A stretch of 64,000 nucleotides of DNA, from positions 62,001 to 126,000 of the forward strand of contig NZ_UNOZ01000013.1 in assembly GCF_900536025.1 (NCBI RefSeq), written 5' to 3'. The notes beneath the pieces were generated by a model that saw only the letters and a list, made by a program, of their open reading frames with translations, was not told where the DNA came from and searched no databases. Origin of the DNA: Pseudomonas reidholzensis. GTDB lineage: Bacteria > Pseudomonadota > Gammaproteobacteria > Pseudomonadales > Pseudomonadaceae. Positions 46,968 to 60,403 of this stretch are shown here, in pieces (the first letter of the stretch is position 1; each line of letters starts with the position of its first letter). The position numbers and the translations under genes were made by a program.

Positions 46968-48290
46968 TCATTCTTTGCCTGCGATGCGTGCGCCCCAGGC
47001 GCGCGCCATGGCCGTCAGGGCCGCTTCGTCCATGCGGGTCAGGCGGCGCTCGTCGAGCAGCTGCTGGCCGGCCACCCACAGGTGCCGCGCGCAGTCGCGG
47101 CCGGTGGCGTAGATCAATTGTGAAACCGGGTCGTGCACCGGCTGCTGGGCCAGGCCCGACAGGTCGAAGGCCACCAGGTCGGCGGCCTTGCCGACTTCCA
47201 GCGAGCCGATGGTCGCCTCCAGGCCGAGCGCGCGGGCGCCGTTGAGGGTGGCCATGCGCAGCGCCCGGTGGGCGTCCAGGGCCGTCGCCGAACCGGCTAC
47301 CGCCTTGGCCAGCAGGGCCGCGGTGCGGGTTTCGCCGAGCAGGTCGAGGTCGTTGTTGCTGGCCGCACCGTCGGTGCCCACCGCGACATTGACGCCGGCC
47401 TGCCACAAGCGCTCGACCGGGCAGAAGCCGCTGGCCAGCTTGAGGTTGGACTCCGGGCAGTGGACCACGCTGGTGTTGCTTTCTACCAGCAGCGCGAGGT
47501 CATCGTCGCTGATCTGGGTCATGTGCACGGCCTGCAGGTTCGGCCCCAGCAAGCCCAGCCGGGCCAGGCGCGACAACGGCCGCTCGCCGTGTGCGGCGAC
47601 GGCCTGTTCGACTTCGCCGGCGGTTTCGTGGATGTGCATGTGCAGCGGCGCGTCGAGCTGGTCGGCGATCACCCGGATCTTCTCCAGGTTCTCGTCATTG
47701 ACCGTGTACGGCGCGTGCGGGCCGAGGGCAATGCTGATGCGCGGGTGGTGGCGCAGCTCGCCGAACAGCTCGATGGCCTGGTGCAGGCCTTCGTCCGGGG
47801 TGCGCGCGCCGGGGATCGGGAAGTCCAGCAGGGGCACCGCGATTTGCGCGCGGATGCCGCTGCGGTGCACCCGGTCGCAGGCCTCGCGGGGGTAGAAGTA
47901 CATGTCGGCAAAGCACGTGATGCCGCCTTTGAGCTGCTCGGCGATCGCCAGGTCGGTGCCGTCGCGCACGAAGCCTTCGTCGACCCAGCGGCCCTCGGCC
48001 GGCCAGATGTGCTCCTGCAGCCAGGTCATCAGCGGCAAATCGTCGGCCAGGCCGCGGAACAGGGTCATGGCCGCATGGCCGTGGGCGTTGACCAGCCCCG
48101 GGCACAGCAGGCAGTCGGGCAGTTCGCGCACTTCAAGCGCTGTAGGCGCCCGCTCGCGTGGGCCGATCCAGGCGATCAGGCCGTCGCGCAGGCCCAGGGC
48201 ATGGCCTTCCAGTACCACGCCGGCCGGCTCCACGGGTACCAGCCACGCCGGCACCAGCAGCAGGTCGAGGGGGGCAGTGGATGTGGGCAT
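46968..48290 (-). CDS. mtaD: 5-methylthioadenosine/S-adenosylhomocysteine deaminase (TRZ/ATZ family)
   Basis: Amidohydrolase with one metal ion that deaminates methylthioadenosine to methylthioinosine, the entry step of methionine salvage known in P. aeruginosa. The 440-residue protein shows [15 protein letters not shown] (first His pair, near residue 66), [13 protein letters not shown] and [16 protein letters not shown] (catalytic Asp near 306). The ATG at 48290 is chosen by family length. The divergent neighbour is mtnA, another salvage gene, which supports the assignment. The substrate is inferred from orthologues. Confidence 0.9.
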   Translation of the reverse strand: MPTSTAPLDLLLVPAWLVPVEPAGVVLEGHALGLRDGLIAWIGPRERAPTALEVRELPDCLLCPGLVNAHGHAAMTLFRGLADDLPLMTWLQEHIWPAEGRWVDEGFVRDGTDLAIAEQLKGGITCFADMYFYPREACDRVHRSGIRAQIAVPLLDFPIPGARTPDEGLHQAIELFGELRHHPRISIALGPHAPYTVNDENLEKIRVIADQLDAPLHMHIHETAGEVEQAVAAHGERPLSRLARLGLLGPNLQAVHMTQISDDDLALLVESNTSVVHCPESNLKLASGFCPVERLWQAGVNVAVGTDGAASNNDLDLLGETRTAALLAKAVAGSATALDAHRALRMATLNGARALGLEATIGSLEVGKAADLVAFDLSGLAQQPVHDPVSQLIYATGRDCARHLWVAGQQLLDERRLTRMDEAALTAMARAWGARIAGKE

Positions 48291-48357
48291 GCGGCGCTTA
48301 CCTGCAACGTTTGGGCGGAACGCGCAGTATACCCGAGCGCCCACGGCAGAGGCTCGC

Positions 48358-48363
48358 TATAAT
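48358..48363 (+). promoter_or_regulatory. Candidate -10 hexamer for mtnA
   Basis: A perfect TATAAT lies 37 bases before the mtnA start in the 109-base gap between divergent mtaD and mtnA. No good -35 match is seen 16-18 bases upstream. Confidence 0.45.
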
Positions 48364-48399
48364 CGCCGGCTTTTGATGACCGAACGACGGGGAGAGGCG

Positions 48400-49473
48400 A
48401 TGCGCGAGCGACTTTTGGCGGCGGAGAAGGTGACCGGCATCCAGTGGCGTGACGGCACCCTGCATCTGCTCGACCAGCGCCTGCTGCCGTCCGAGGAGCG
48501 TTGGCTGGCGTGCGACGATGTGGGCCAGGTGGTCGAGGCGATCCGCACGATGGTCGTGCGTGGCGCGCCGGCCATCGGCATCAGTGCCGCCTATGGGCTG
48601 GTCCTGGCCCTGCGCGATCGGCTGGCCGAGGGTGAGTGGGAAGAAGCCATCGAGGAAGACTTCCTCGACCTGGCCGAGTCCCGGCCGACCGCCGCCAACC
48701 TGTTCGGTGCGCTCAACCGCATGCGTGACCGGCTGCAGCGCCTGCGCCCTGACGAAGACATCCTGGCGGCCATGGAAGCCGAGGCCCTCGCGATCCACGA
48801 GAGTGATCGCGAGGCCAACCTGACCATGGCCCAGTACGGCATCGACGTGATCCGCCGTCACCAGGGCAACGAGCAGACCGTGCTGACCCACGGCAATGCC
48901 GGCGCCCTCGCCAGCGGTGGTTTCGGCACCGCGCTGGGGGTGATTCGCGCGGCCTACCTCGAAGGCATGGTCGAGCGGGTGTATGCCGGCGAGACCCGCC
49001 CGTGGCTGCAGGGCTCGCGGCTGACCGCCTGGGAGCTGGCCCAGGAGGGCATCCCGGTGACGCTGTGCGCCGACTCGGCGATGGCGCACCTGATGAAGGT
49101 CAAGGGCATTACCTGGGTGGTGGTGGGGGCTGACTGCATTGCCGCCAATGGTGATGTGGCGGCGAAGATCGGTACCTATCAGCTGGCCGTGGCGGCGATG
49201 CACCATGGCGTGCGCTTCATGGTCGTGGCGCCGAGCACCAGCATCGACCTGAACCTGGCCACCGGCGATGACATTCCGCTGGAAGAGCGCGATGCCGATG
49301 AGTTGCTGGATGTGGCAGGGACGCGGGTGGCGGCGGATGTCGACGTGTTCAATTCGGTGTTCGATGTGACCCCGGCCGACCTGGTCGATGTGATCGTGAC
49401 TGAAAAGGGTGTGGTTGAAAGGCCGGATACCGCCAAGATCGCCCAATTGATGTGCCGCAAGCGCCTGCACTGA
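48400..49473 (+). CDS. mtnA: S-methyl-5-thioribose-1-phosphate isomerase MtnA
   Basis: Isomerises methylthioribose-1-phosphate to methylthioribulose-1-phosphate in the methionine salvage pathway. The 357-residue protein is related to the eIF2B alpha family, with [13 protein letters not shown] near residue 51, [17 protein letters not shown] near 165 (catalytic Cys replaced in position by Asn/Ala here, the acidic partner being in [20 protein letters not shown] near 240). The ATG at 48400 has GGGGAG 6 bases upstream; an ATG at 48376 is in frame but lacks one. The later salvage genes are not in this window. Confidence 0.93.
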   Translation: MRERLLAAEKVTGIQWRDGTLHLLDQRLLPSEERWLACDDVGQVVEAIRTMVVRGAPAIGISAAYGLVLALRDRLAEGEWEEAIEEDFLDLAESRPTAANLFGALNRMRDRLQRLRPDEDILAAMEAEALAIHESDREANLTMAQYGIDVIRRHQGNEQTVLTHGNAGALASGGFGTALGVIRAAYLEGMVERVYAGETRPWLQGSRLTAWELAQEGIPVTLCADSAMAHLMKVKGITWVVVGADCIAANGDVAAKIGTYQLAVAAMHHGVRFMVVAPSTSIDLNLATGDDIPLEERDADELLDVAGTRVAADVDVFNSVFDVTPADLVDVIVTEKGVVERPDTAKIAQLMCRKRLH

Positions 49474-49825
49474 TCGGGCTCCGTGTCGTCCTTTTCGCGG
49501 GTGAACCCGCTCCCACAGGGTTTGGTGTGATCCCGGGCTGCGGTGATCACTGTGGGAGCGGGTTTACCCGCGAAAAGGGCGACACGGATTGATGTTCCGG
49601 GCCCAATCGACAGCATCCTGCCATCTCTCCCATCTACACCGCCTATGTGATACCATCCGGCAGTTTCCAAGGCCGCTCGTTTGTGCGGTCTTCATTGCGC
49701 AGATCCAAGGCACAACCTATTGATTTGTCGTAAGTCGTCGCACCACTGTGCGCTGCGGCGACGAGCTTCGTTCGTCCTCTGGGGACTTGGACGAGGTTTC
49801 ACCAGAAAAAGGAATCAGGCTTCTC
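49474..49825. other. 352-base gap before gyrA: REP pair plus long leader
   Basis: The left third holds the REP pair at 49481-49587. The rest (49588-49825) has no convincing reading frame and should carry the gyrA promoter and leader. A hairpin CGTCGC/GCGACG (49736-49763) and a weaker one around GGCCGC/GCGGTC (about 49671-49690) are visible. No clear -35/-10 pair was found. Confidence 0.6.
49481..49587. repeat. REP pair (GGGTTTACCC subtype)
   Basis: GGGTGAACCCGCTCCCAC and GTGGGAGCGGGTTTACCC, bounded by CCGTGTCGTCCTTTTCGCGG and a near complement, follow the mtnA stop. Confidence 0.88.
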
Positions 49826-52591
<2,766 letters not shown>

Positions 52592-52609
52592 CACAGCGCA
52601 ACAACCCGG

Positions 52610-52633
52610 GCGGGGCGACCATGGTCGCCCCGC
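52610..52633 (+). terminator. Perfect hairpin between gyrA and serC
   Basis: A 24-base perfect palindrome: GCGGGGCGAC and GTCGCCCCGC pair around CATG. It begins 18 bases after the gyrA stop and 30 bases before the serC start. No T-tract follows, so it may be a partial terminator or an RNA processing/stability element between cotranscribed genes. Confidence 0.6.
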
Positions 52634-52662
52634 TTACTGATCAGAGCAGAGCGAGAGTGGAT

Positions 52663-53748
52663 GTGAGCAAACGAGCCTTTAACTTCTGCGCAGGCCCTGC
52701 TGCGCTTCCTGAAGCTGTCCTGCAGCGTGCCCAGGCCGAAATGCTGGACTGGCACGGCAAGGGTCTGTCGGTGATGGAGATGAGCCATCGCAGCGACGAC
52801 TACGTGGCCATCGCTGAAAAGGCCGAGCAGGACCTGCGTGACCTGCTGTCCGTCCCCTCCAATTACAAAGTCCTGTTCCTGCAGGGCGGTGCCAGCCAGC
52901 AGTTCGCCGAGATCCCGCTGAACTTGCTGCCGGAAACCGGCACGGCCGACTACGTCGAAACCGGTATCTGGTCGAAAAAAGCCATCGAAGAAGCGCGTCG
53001 CTTCGGCAACATCAATGTCGCCGCCAGCGCCAAGCCGTTCGATTACCTGGCCATCCCAGGCCAGAACGACTGGAACCTGACCAAGAACGCCGCCTACGTC
53101 CACTACGCTTCCAACGAAACCATCGGCGGCCTGCAGTTCGACTGGGTCCCTGAGACCGGTGACGTACCGCTGGTCGTCGACATGTCGTCCGACATTCTCT
53201 CGCGTCCGATCGACGTCTCGCAGTACGGCCTGATCTACGCCGGCGCGCAGAAGAACATCGGCCCGAGCGGCCTGGTGGTGGTGATCGTGCGTGAAGACCT
53301 GCTCGGTCGCGCGCGCAGCAGCTGCCCGACCATGCTCGACTACAAGGTCTCGGCCGACAACGGCTCGATGTACAACACTCCGGCCACCTATTCCTGGTAC
53401 CTCTCGGGCCTGGTCTTCGAGTGGCTCAAGGAGCAGGGTGGCGTCGAGGCCATGGAGCAGCGCAACCGCGCCAAGAAAGAGCGCCTGTACGGGTTTATCG
53501 ACGCCAGCGAGTTCTACACCAACCCGATCAGCGTCAACGCCCGTTCGTGGATGAACGTGCCGTTCCGCCTGGCCGACGAGCGCCTGGACAAGGCCTTCCT
53601 GGCCGGTGCCGACGCCCGTGGCCTGCTCAACCTCAAGGGCCATCGCTCGGTGGGTGGCATGCGCGCCTCGATCTACAACGCCCTGGGGCTGGATGCGGTC
53701 GAAGCGCTGGTCGGCTACATGGCTGAATTCGAGAAGGAGCACGCTTGA
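52663..53748 (+). CDS. serC: Phosphoserine aminotransferase SerC
   Basis: PLP enzyme converting 3-phosphohydroxypyruvate to phosphoserine, also used in pyridoxine synthesis. The 361-residue protein starts MSKRAFNFCAGPAALPEAV. The PLP lysine lies in YAGAQKNIGPSG near residue 198, and LQGGASQQF near 79 binds the phosphate. GTG 52663 is chosen because it gives the standard N-terminus and length. The TGA overlaps the pheA ATG by one base, so translation of the two is coupled. Confidence 0.97.
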   Translation: MSKRAFNFCAGPAALPEAVLQRAQAEMLDWHGKGLSVMEMSHRSDDYVAIAEKAEQDLRDLLSVPSNYKVLFLQGGASQQFAEIPLNLLPETGTADYVETGIWSKKAIEEARRFGNINVAASAKPFDYLAIPGQNDWNLTKNAAYVHYASNETIGGLQFDWVPETGDVPLVVDMSSDILSRPIDVSQYGLIYAGAQKNIGPSGLVVVIVREDLLGRARSSCPTMLDYKVSADNGSMYNTPATYSWYLSGLVFEWLKEQGGVEAMEQRNRAKKERLYGFIDASEFYTNPISVNARSWMNVPFRLADERLDKAFLAGADARGLLNLKGHRSVGGMRASIYNALGLDAVEALVGYMAEFEKEHA

Positions 53749-54842
53749 TGTCCGACCAGGAACTCAAGGCCCTGCGCGTCCGCATCGACAGCCTCGACGA
53801 GAAGATCCTCGAGCTGATCAGCGACCGCGCCCGCTGCGCCCAGGAAGTCGCTCGGGTCAAGATGGCCTCGCTCGCCGAGGGCGAGGTGCCAGTGTTCTAC
53901 CGCCCTGAGCGTGAAGCTGCCGTGCTCAAGCGCGTCATGGATCGCAACAAAGGCCCGCTGGGCAACGAAGAGATGGCGCGCTTGTTCCGCGAAATCATGT
54001 CGTCGTGCCTGGCCCTGGAGCAGCCGCTCAAAGTCGCTTACCTCGGCCCGGAGGGGACCTTCACCCAGGCCGCGGCGATGAAGCACTTTGGTCACGCCGT
54101 GATCAGCCGCCCGATGGCGGCGATCGACGAAGTGTTCCGCGAAGTGGCCGCCGGTGCGGTCAACTTTGGCGTGGTGCCGGTGGAAAACTCCACTGAAGGT
54201 GCGGTCAACCACACCCTCGACAGCTTCCTCGAGCACGACATGGTGATCTGCGGTGAAGTCGAGCTGCGCATCCACCACCACCTGCTGGTGGGCGAGAGCA
54301 CCAAGACCGACAGCATTACCCGCATCTATTCCCACGCCCAGTCGCTGGCCCAGTGCCGCAAGTGGCTGGACGCGCATTACCCGAACGTCGAGCGCGTGGC
54401 GGTTGCGAGCAACGCCGAGGCGGCCAAGCGGGTCAAGAGTGAGTGGAACTCGGCGGCGATCGCCGGTGACATGGCGGCCAGCCTGTACGGTTTGACCCGC
54501 CTGGCCGAAAAAATCGAGGACCGCCCGGACAACTCCACGCGCTTCCTGATGATCGGCAGCCAGGAAGTGCCGCCGACCGGCGACGACAAGACCTCGATCA
54601 TCGTTTCGATGAGCAACAAGCCGGGTGCGCTGCATGAGCTGCTGGTGCCGTTCCATGACAATGGCATCGACCTGACCCGGATCGAGACGCGTCCTTCGCG
54701 TAGCGGGAAGTGGACGTATGTGTTCTTCATCGACTTCGTCGGCCATCACCGTGATCCGCTGATCAAGGCGGTGCTGGAGAAGATCAGCCAGGACGCCGTT
54801 GCGCTGAAAGTGCTGGGCTCGTATCCGAAGGCGGTACTCTGA
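53748..54842 (+). CDS. pheA: Bifunctional chorismate mutase/prephenate dehydratase (P-protein)
   Basis: Makes phenylpyruvate from chorismate in phenylalanine synthesis. The 364-residue protein has an AroQ chorismate mutase domain (about 1-90, with LRVRIDSLDEKILELISDR) and a prephenate dehydratase domain (about 95-275, YLGPEGTFTQAAAMKHFG to the TRF motif in NSTRFLMIG). A C-terminal ACT domain (SMSNKPGALHELL, IETRPSR) gives feedback control by phenylalanine. It is translated together with serC. No leader-peptide attenuator is visible upstream. Confidence 0.97.
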   Translation: MSDQELKALRVRIDSLDEKILELISDRARCAQEVARVKMASLAEGEVPVFYRPEREAAVLKRVMDRNKGPLGNEEMARLFREIMSSCLALEQPLKVAYLGPEGTFTQAAAMKHFGHAVISRPMAAIDEVFREVAAGAVNFGVVPVENSTEGAVNHTLDSFLEHDMVICGEVELRIHHHLLVGESTKTDSITRIYSHAQSLAQCRKWLDAHYPNVERVAVASNAEAAKRVKSEWNSAAIAGDMAASLYGLTRLAEKIEDRPDNSTRFLMIGSQEVPPTGDDKTSIIVSMSNKPGALHELLVPFHDNGIDLTRIETRPSRSGKWTYVFFIDFVGHHRDPLIKAVLEKISQDAVALKVLGSYPKAVL

Positions 54843-54866
54843 GGTTGAGGCTGGCCTGTGCGCCAT

Positions 54867-55010
54867 TGGGGCTGCTGCGCAGCCCTTCGCGGGCAAGCCC
54901 GCTCCTACACGGTCATCGCGCCCCCTGTAGGAGCGGGCAAGCCCGCTCCTATAAGGTCACCGCGACCCCTGTAGGAGCGGGCTTGCCCGCGATGGGGTGC
55001 GTAGCGCCCC
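54867..55010. repeat. Three REP units (GGGCTTGCCC subtype)
   Basis: Three units in a row: complement, a short central unit (GGAGCGGGCAAGCCCGCTCC, a perfect palindrome at 54930-54949) and forward. The central unit looks like a fusion of two half-units. The array lies between pheA and tyrA-aroA, where P. aeruginosa carries hisC2. Confidence 0.88.
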
Positions 55011-55079
55011 CAGGCAGTTTCACAGACCAGCATGGTTTGATCCGGCATGTCATTGCCGTTCTGTACAGGGTTCGCACTC

Positions 55080-57320
55080 GTGGTTGATGTGGTAGCAAAC
55101 AAATCCGCGCCGATTATCGGCCGCCTGGTCGTCGTCGGCCTCGGCCTGATCGGCGGCTCGTTCGCCAAAGGCCTGCGTGAAAGCGGCCTGTGCCGCGAAG
55201 TGGTCGGCGTCGACCTCGATGCCCCATCGCGCAAACAGGCCGTGGCCCTCGGCGTGGTCGATCGCTGCGAAGAAGACCTCGCCGCCGCCTGCGTCGGCGC
55301 CGACGTGATCCAGCTGGCCGTGCCGATCCTGGCCATGGAAAAAGTCCTCGCGCGCCTGGCCCAACTCGACCTCGGCAATGCCGTGATCACCGACGTCGGC
55401 AGCGCCAAGTGCAACGTCGTGCGCGCCGCCCGCGAAGTGTTCGCCGGGCGCCTGCCGCGCTTCGTCCCCGGCCACCCCATCGCCGGCTCCGAGCAGAGCG
55501 GGGTAGAAGCCTCCAATGCCGCGCTGTTCCGCCGGCACAAAGTCATCCTCACGCCATTGGCCGAGACCGACCCCGCCGCACTGGCGCTGGTCGACCGCCT
55601 GTGGCGCGCGCTGGACGCCGATGTCGAGCACATGACCGTCGAACGCCATGACGAAGTCCTGGCCGCCACCAGTCACCTGCCGCACCTGCTGGCCTTCGGC
55701 CTGGTCGATTCGCTGGCCAAGCGCAATGAAAACCTCGAAATCTTCCGGTACGCTGCGGGAGGCTTCCGCGATTTCACGAGAATCGCCGGCAGCGACCCGA
55801 TCATGTGGCACGACATCTTCCTCGCCAACCGCGAGGCGGTCCTGCGCACGCTAGACACATTTCGCAGCGACCTCGACGCCTTGCGCGACGCGGTCGATGC
55901 AGGGGATGGGCACCAGTTGCTCGGGGTATTCACCCGCGCTCGGGTTGCCCGCGAGCATTTCAGTAAAATCCTGGCCCGCCGGGCCTATGTGGACGCTATG
56001 AACGCCAACGATCTGATTTTCCTGGCCCAACCTGGTGGCCGCGTGTCCGGACGGATCCGCGTTCCAGGCGACAAATCGATTTCCCATCGCTCGATCATGC
56101 TCGGCTCGCTGGCCGAAGGCACCACTGAAGTCGAAGGCTTCCTCGAAGGCGAGGACGCCCTGGCGACCTTGCAGGCCTTCCGCGACATGGGTGTGGTCAT
56201 CGAAGGCCCGAACCATGGCAAGGTCACCATTCATGGTGTCGGCCTGCACGGCCTCAAGCCGCCACCGGGGCCGATCTACGTCGGCAACTCCGGCACCTCG
56301 ATGCGCCTGCTGTCGGGCCTGCTGGCAGGCCAGCCGTTCGACGTCACCATGACCGGCGACGCCTCGCTGTCCAAGCGCCCGATGGGCCGCGTGGCCAACC
56401 CCCTGCGCGAGATGGGCGCCGTGGTCGAGACCGGCCCGGACGGCCGTCCGCCGCTGACCATTCGCGGTGGGCAAAAGCTCAAGGCCCTGACCTACACGCT
56501 GCCGATGGCCAGCGCTCAGGTCAAGTCGTGCCTGCTGCTGGCCGGCCTGTACGCCGAAGGCGTCACCACCGTGACCGAGCCCGCGCCGACCCGCGACCAC
56601 ACCGAGCGCATGCTCCGTGGCTTCGGCTACGCCGTCGAGTCCAACGGCCCGGTCGCCTCGCTGCAAGCGGGCGGCAAGCTCAGCGCGACCCGTATCGAAG
56701 TGCCGGCAGACATCTCTTCTGCTGCGTTCTTCCTGGTGGCCGCGTCGATCGCCGAAGGTTCGGAGCTGGTCCTCGAACACGTCGGCATCAACCCGACCCG
56801 TACCGGCGTGATCGACATCCTGCGCCTGATGGGCGGCGACATCACCCTGGAAAACCAGCGTGAAGTCGGCGGCGAGCCGGTGGCTGACCTGCGTGTGCGC
56901 GGCGCCAAGCTCAAAGGCATCGAGATCCCTGAAGAGCTGGTACCGCTGGCGATCGACGAATTCCCGGTGCTGTTCGTGGCGGCTGCGTGTGCCGAAGGGC
57001 GCACCATCCTGCGTGGCGCCGAAGAGCTGCGGGTCAAGGAATCCGACCGCATCCAGGTCATGGCCGACGGCCTGATCACCCTGGGCGTGAAGTGCGAGCC
57101 AACCCCGGACGGCATCATCATCGACGGCGGCCCGATCGGCGGCGGTGAAGTGCACGGTCACGGCGACCACCGTATCGCCATGGCCTTCAGCATCGCCTCG
57201 CTGCGCGCCACGGCGCCGGTCCGCATCCACGACTGCGCCAACGTCGCCACCTCGTTCCCGAACTTCCTCGCGCTGTGCGCCGAAGTCGGCATCCGCGTTG
57301 CCGAAGAGGGTAAATCGTGA
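55080..57320 (+). CDS. Fused prephenate dehydrogenase / EPSP synthase (TyrA-AroA)
   Basis: Bifunctional protein of about 746 residues. The N-terminal TyrA domain (about 1-300) has the NAD motif [16 protein letters not shown] and [14 protein letters not shown]. The AroA domain starts near residue 305 with [15 protein letters not shown] and has [10 protein letters not shown] and [14 protein letters not shown], the PEP and shikimate-3-phosphate binding loops. It supplies tyrosine precursors and 5-enolpyruvylshikimate-3-phosphate. The fusion is characteristic of Pseudomonas. The start is uncertain: GTG 55080 is given, with ATG 55047 and GTG 55089 also in frame. The stop overlaps the cmk start by 4 bases. 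Confidence 0.95.
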   Translation: MVDVVANKSAPIIGRLVVVGLGLIGGSFAKGLRESGLCREVVGVDLDAPSRKQAVALGVVDRCEEDLAAACVGADVIQLAVPILAMEKVLARLAQLDLGNAVITDVGSAKCNVVRAAREVFAGRLPRFVPGHPIAGSEQSGVEASNAALFRRHKVILTPLAETDPAALALVDRLWRALDADVEHMTVERHDEVLAATSHLPHLLAFGLVDSLAKRNENLEIFRYAAGGFRDFTRIAGSDPIMWHDIFLANREAVLRTLDTFRSDLDALRDAVDAGDGHQLLGVFTRARVAREHFSKILARRAYVDAMNANDLIFLAQPGGRVSGRIRVPGDKSISHRSIMLGSLAEGTTEVEGFLEGEDALATLQAFRDMGVVIEGPNHGKVTIHGVGLHGLKPPPGPIYVGNSGTSMRLLSGLLAGQPFDVTMTGDASLSKRPMGRVANPLREMGAVVETGPDGRPPLTIRGGQKLKALTYTLPMASAQVKSCLLLAGLYAEGVTTVTEPAPTRDHTERMLRGFGYAVESNGPVASLQAGGKLSATRIEVPADISSAAFFLVAASIAEGSELVLEHVGINPTRTGVIDILRLMGGDITLENQREVGGEPVADLRVRGAKLKGIEIPEELVPLAIDEFPVLFVAAACAEGRTILRGAEELRVKESDRIQVMADGLITLGVKCEPTPDGIIIDGGPIGGGEVHGHGDHRIAMAFSIASLRATAPVRIHDCANVATSFPNFLALCAEVGIRVAEEGKS

Positions 57321-58003
57321 ACCTGCACGCCCCCGTCATCACCATCGACGGGCCGAGCGGCTCGGGCAAGGGCACGGTAGCCGGCCTGATCGCCCGCGAG
57401 CTCGGCTGGCGCCTGCTGGACTCCGGCGCGCTGTACCGGTTGCTGGCGTTCAACGCCTCCAACCACGGCGTCGACCTGACCAACGAAGAGCTGCTCAAGG
57501 CGCTGGCCGCCCATCTGGATGTACAGTTCATCGCGGCCGAGCCCGGTAAGCTTCAACAGATCATCCTCGAGGGTGAGGACGTCAGCAATGTCATCCGCAC
57601 CGAGACGGTCGGCGCCGGCGCCTCGATGGTCGCCTCGCTGCCCGCCGTGCGCGAAGCCTTGCTGCAGCGTCAGCGGGCCTTCCGCGAAGCCCCCGGGCTT
57701 ATCGCCGATGGCCGTGACATGGGCACCGTGGTGTTCCCTGACGCACCCTTGAAAGTGTTCCTCACCGCCAGCGCGGAGGAGCGTGCCCGACGCCGCTATT
57801 TGCAGTTGAAGGGCAAGGGCGAAGATGTTAGTCTGGCGAGTCTCCTGGATGAGATACGTGCACGCGATGAGCGTGACACCCAGCGTGCAGTGGCCCCGCT
57901 CAAGCCGGCGGCCGATGCGATTCAGCTGGACTCTACCGAGTTGTCCATCGAGCAGGTGTTGCAACGCATCAGAAGTGAGCTCGCCCTTCGCGATCTCATT
58001 TGA
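57317..58003 (+). CDS. cmk: Cytidylate kinase
   Basis: Phosphorylates CMP and dCMP to the diphosphates with ATP. The 228-residue protein has the P-loop [12 protein letters not shown] at about residues 10-21, [10 protein letters not shown] near 35, and [15 protein letters not shown] near 130 with the conserved Asp/Arg. The LID region is [18 protein letters not shown]. The GTG start overlaps the aroA stop (GTGA), giving translational coupling. rpsA follows after a 122-base leader, the same pairing as in E. coli. Confidence 0.96.
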   Translation: MNLHAPVITIDGPSGSGKGTVAGLIARELGWRLLDSGALYRLLAFNASNHGVDLTNEELLKALAAHLDVQFIAAEPGKLQQIILEGEDVSNVIRTETVGAGASMVASLPAVREALLQRQRAFREAPGLIADGRDMGTVVFPDAPLKVFLTASAEERARRRYLQLKGKGEDVSLASLLDEIRARDERDTQRAVAPLKPAADAIQLDSTELSIEQVLQRIRSELALRDLI

Positions 58004-58066
58004 TGACAGGAAGGTAAGCAGGGGCACCAGTCAACGTCCTGCTTGCACTCCTTTACATAACGAAAC

Positions 58067-58086
58067 CCACATTGTCTGGAATGTGG
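58067..58086 (+). promoter_or_regulatory. Leader hairpin before rpsA
   Basis: CCACATT and AATGTGG form a perfect 7-base stem around GTCTGG, ending 39 bases before the rpsA start. S1 represses its own translation through leader structures in E. coli, so this hairpin may be part of such a leader. A second role as a weak terminator after cmk is possible. Confidence 0.45.
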
Positions 58087-58125
58087 CTACGGGCGTCTGT
58101 TTCGCCCAAATCTACAGGAATTAAA

Positions 58126-59802
58126 ATGAGCGAAAGCTTTGCAGAACTCTTTGAAGAAAGCCTGAAAACCCTCAATCTTCAGCCGGGTGCGATCATCACC
58201 GGTATCGTTGTCGACATCGACGGCGACTGGGTTACCGTACACGCTGGCCTGAAGTCCGAGGGCGTCATCCCGCTCGAGCAGTTCTACAACGAAGCTGGCG
58301 AGCTGACCATCAAGGTCGGTGACGAAGTTCACGTTGCGCTGGACGCGGTCGAAGACGGCTTTGGCGAAACCAAACTGTCCCGTGAAAAAGCCAAGCGCGC
58401 CGAGTGCTGGATTGTTCTGGAAGCAGCTTTCGCCGCCGAAGAAGTTGTCAAGGGCGTTATCAACGGTAAGGTTAAAGGCGGCTTCACTGTCGACGTTAAC
58501 GGTATCCGTGCGTTCCTGCCAGGTTCGTTGGTTGATGTCCGCCCAGTGCGCGACACCACCCACCTCGAAGGCAAAGAGCTGGAATTCAAGGTCATCAAGC
58601 TGGACCAGAAGCGCAACAACGTCGTTGTTTCGCGTCGCAGCGTCCTGGAAGCCGAGAACAGCGCCGAGCGTGAAGCTCTGCTCGAAACTCTGCAAGAAGG
58701 CCAGCAAGTCAAAGGTATCGTCAAGAACCTCACCGACTACGGCGCCTTCGTGGACCTGGGCGGCATCGACGGCCTGCTGCACATCACCGACATGGCTTGG
58801 AAGCGTATCAAGCACCCGTCGGAAATCGTCAACGTTGGTGACGAAGTTGATGTTCGCGTCCTGAAGTTCGACCGTGAGCGCAATCGCGTTTCCCTGGGTC
58901 TGAAGCAGATGGGCGAAGATCCGTGGGTTGCTATCACTGCACGCTACCCAGAAGGGACTCGCGTACAGGCTCGCGTTACCAACCTGACCGACTACGGCTG
59001 CTTCGCTGAGCTGGAAGAAGGCGTTGAAGGTCTGGTACACGTTTCTGAAATGGACTGGACCAACAAGAACATCCACCCGTCGAAAGTCGTTCAGGTTGGC
59101 GACGAAGTGGAAGTCATGGTTCTGGACATCGACGAAGAGCGTCGTCGTATCTCCCTGGGCATCAAGCAGTGCAAGTCCAACCCATGGGAAGACTTCTCCG
59201 GCCAGTTCAACAAGGGTGACAAGATCACCGGTACCATCAAGTCGATCACCGACTTCGGTATCTTCATCGGTCTGGACGGCGGCATCGACGGCCTGGTTCA
59301 CCTGTCCGACATCTCCTGGAACGAAACCGGCGAAGAAGCCGTACGTCGTTTCAAGAAGGGCGACGAGCTGGAAACCGTCATCCTGTCGGTCGACCCAGAG
59401 CGCGAGCGCATCTCCTTGGGCATCAAGCAGCTGGAAGACGATCCGTTCTCCAACTTCGTTGCTGTCAATGACAAGGGCGCTATCGTCAAGGGCATCGTGA
59501 AAGAAGTTGACGCCAAAGGCGCCATCATCACCCTGGCCGACGACATCGAAGCCACTCTGAAAGCTTCCGAAATCAGCCGTGACCGCGTTGAAGACGCGCG
59601 TAACGTCCTGAAGGAAGGCGAAGAGATCGAAGCCAAGATCATCAGCGTTGACCGTAAGTCGCGCGTGATCAGCCTGTCGATCAAATCGAAAGACGACGCT
59701 GAAGAGCGTGAAGCTATCCAGAGCCTGAAACAGGCTCCAGAAGCTGCTGCCGACACCACCATGGCTGCGCTGCTGCGCGAAGCAATGGCCAAGCAGAACT
59801 GA
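58126..59802 (+). CDS. rpsA: 30S ribosomal protein S1
   Basis: Binds mRNA on the small subunit and is needed for translation initiation on structured or leaderless-poor messages. The 558-residue acidic protein consists of six S1 (OB-fold) repeats; the last four show the repeated pattern G-x-V-x-x-L-T-D-Y-G-x-F-V/A-x-L (for example [19 protein letters not shown] near residue 203). Codon use is shifted to optimal T- and C-ending codons compared with its neighbours, as expected of a highly expressed gene. An AGGAATTAAA site precedes the ATG. A strong terminator follows. Confidence 0.98.
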   Translation: MSESFAELFEESLKTLNLQPGAIITGIVVDIDGDWVTVHAGLKSEGVIPLEQFYNEAGELTIKVGDEVHVALDAVEDGFGETKLSREKAKRAECWIVLEAAFAAEEVVKGVINGKVKGGFTVDVNGIRAFLPGSLVDVRPVRDTTHLEGKELEFKVIKLDQKRNNVVVSRRSVLEAENSAEREALLETLQEGQQVKGIVKNLTDYGAFVDLGGIDGLLHITDMAWKRIKHPSEIVNVGDEVDVRVLKFDRERNRVSLGLKQMGEDPWVAITARYPEGTRVQARVTNLTDYGCFAELEEGVEGLVHVSEMDWTNKNIHPSKVVQVGDEVEVMVLDIDEERRRISLGIKQCKSNPWEDFSGQFNKGDKITGTIKSITDFGIFIGLDGGIDGLVHLSDISWNETGEEAVRRFKKGDELETVILSVDPERERISLGIKQLEDDPFSNFVAVNDKGAIVKGIVKEVDAKGAIITLADDIEATLKASEISRDRVEDARNVLKEGEEIEAKIISVDRKSRVISLSIKSKDDAEEREAIQSLKQAPEAAADTTMAALLREAMAKQN

Positions 59803-59821
59803 GTTCTGTTTGATCGGTAGA

Positions 59822-59849
59822 AAAAGGGCGACTTAGGTCGCCCTTTTTT
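59822..59849 (+). terminator. Intrinsic terminator after rpsA
   Basis: GGGCGAC and GTCGCCC form the core stem around TTAG, extended by A/T pairs on both sides and ending in TTTTTT. It begins 20 bases past the rpsA stop. Confidence 0.95.
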
Positions 59850-59872
59850 ATTATCTGCATTTTATGGGTCCG

Positions 59873-59900
59873 CGTAGGAGCGGGCTTGCCCGCGATGGCC
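59873..59900 (+). repeat. Single REP unit
   Basis: One forward unit, GTAGGAGCGGGCTTGCCC followed by GCGATGGCC, without a partner. It is the only unpaired REP unit noticed in the window, and lies between the rpsA terminator and ihfB. Confidence 0.85.
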
Positions 59901-60083
59901 TCAGATCGGATATCGCATTCCCCCCGCGTAAACCCCCGCCCCAAACCCGCGCACAGCCCCCATTCCCTCTGCACCAATCTTGAATTTTTTTATTAAGTCA
60001 AGAAGCGCCCTGTTCAAATCTCCCAGAGCGTGCTACAAACTGGTTAAGCAATGATCTAGCTGCTTGATAACGAAGGGAAAAAT

Positions 60084-60383
60084 ATGACGAAGTCGGAGCT
60101 GATCGAACGTATTGTCACCCATCAGGGGCTGCTCTCGTCCAAGGACGTGGAGCTGGCCATCAAGACCATGCTTGAGCAGATGGCCCAATGCCTGGCCACC
60201 GGCGATCGCATCGAGATCCGCGGTTTTGGCAGCTTCTCGCTGCATTATCGTGCGCCTCGCGTCGGCCGCAACCCCAAGACCGGCCAGTCGGTGAGCCTCG
60301 AAGGCAAGTTCGTGCCGCACTTCAAACCGGGCAAGGAGTTGCGCGACCGGGTCAATGAAGAAGAGCATGAGGCCCACACCTGA
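60084..60383 (+). CDS. ihfB: Integration host factor subunit beta
   Basis: DNA-bending protein that works as a heterodimer with IhfA in transcription (notably at sigma-54 promoters), replication and recombination. The 99-residue protein has the HU/IHF fold with [20 protein letters not shown] near residues 47-66, including the beta-arm with the intercalating Pro. Relatives usually have about 95-100 residues. The ATG follows a GAAGGGA site. The leader region 59901-60083 is AT-rich and should hold its promoter. A lapA-like gene follows after 20 bases. Confidence 0.97.
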   Translation: MTKSELIERIVTHQGLLSSKDVELAIKTMLEQMAQCLATGDRIEIRGFGSFSLHYRAPRVGRNPKTGQSVSLEGKFVPHFKPGKELRDRVNEEEHEAHT

Positions 60384-60403
60384 ACAACGGAAGGATCACT
60401 CCG

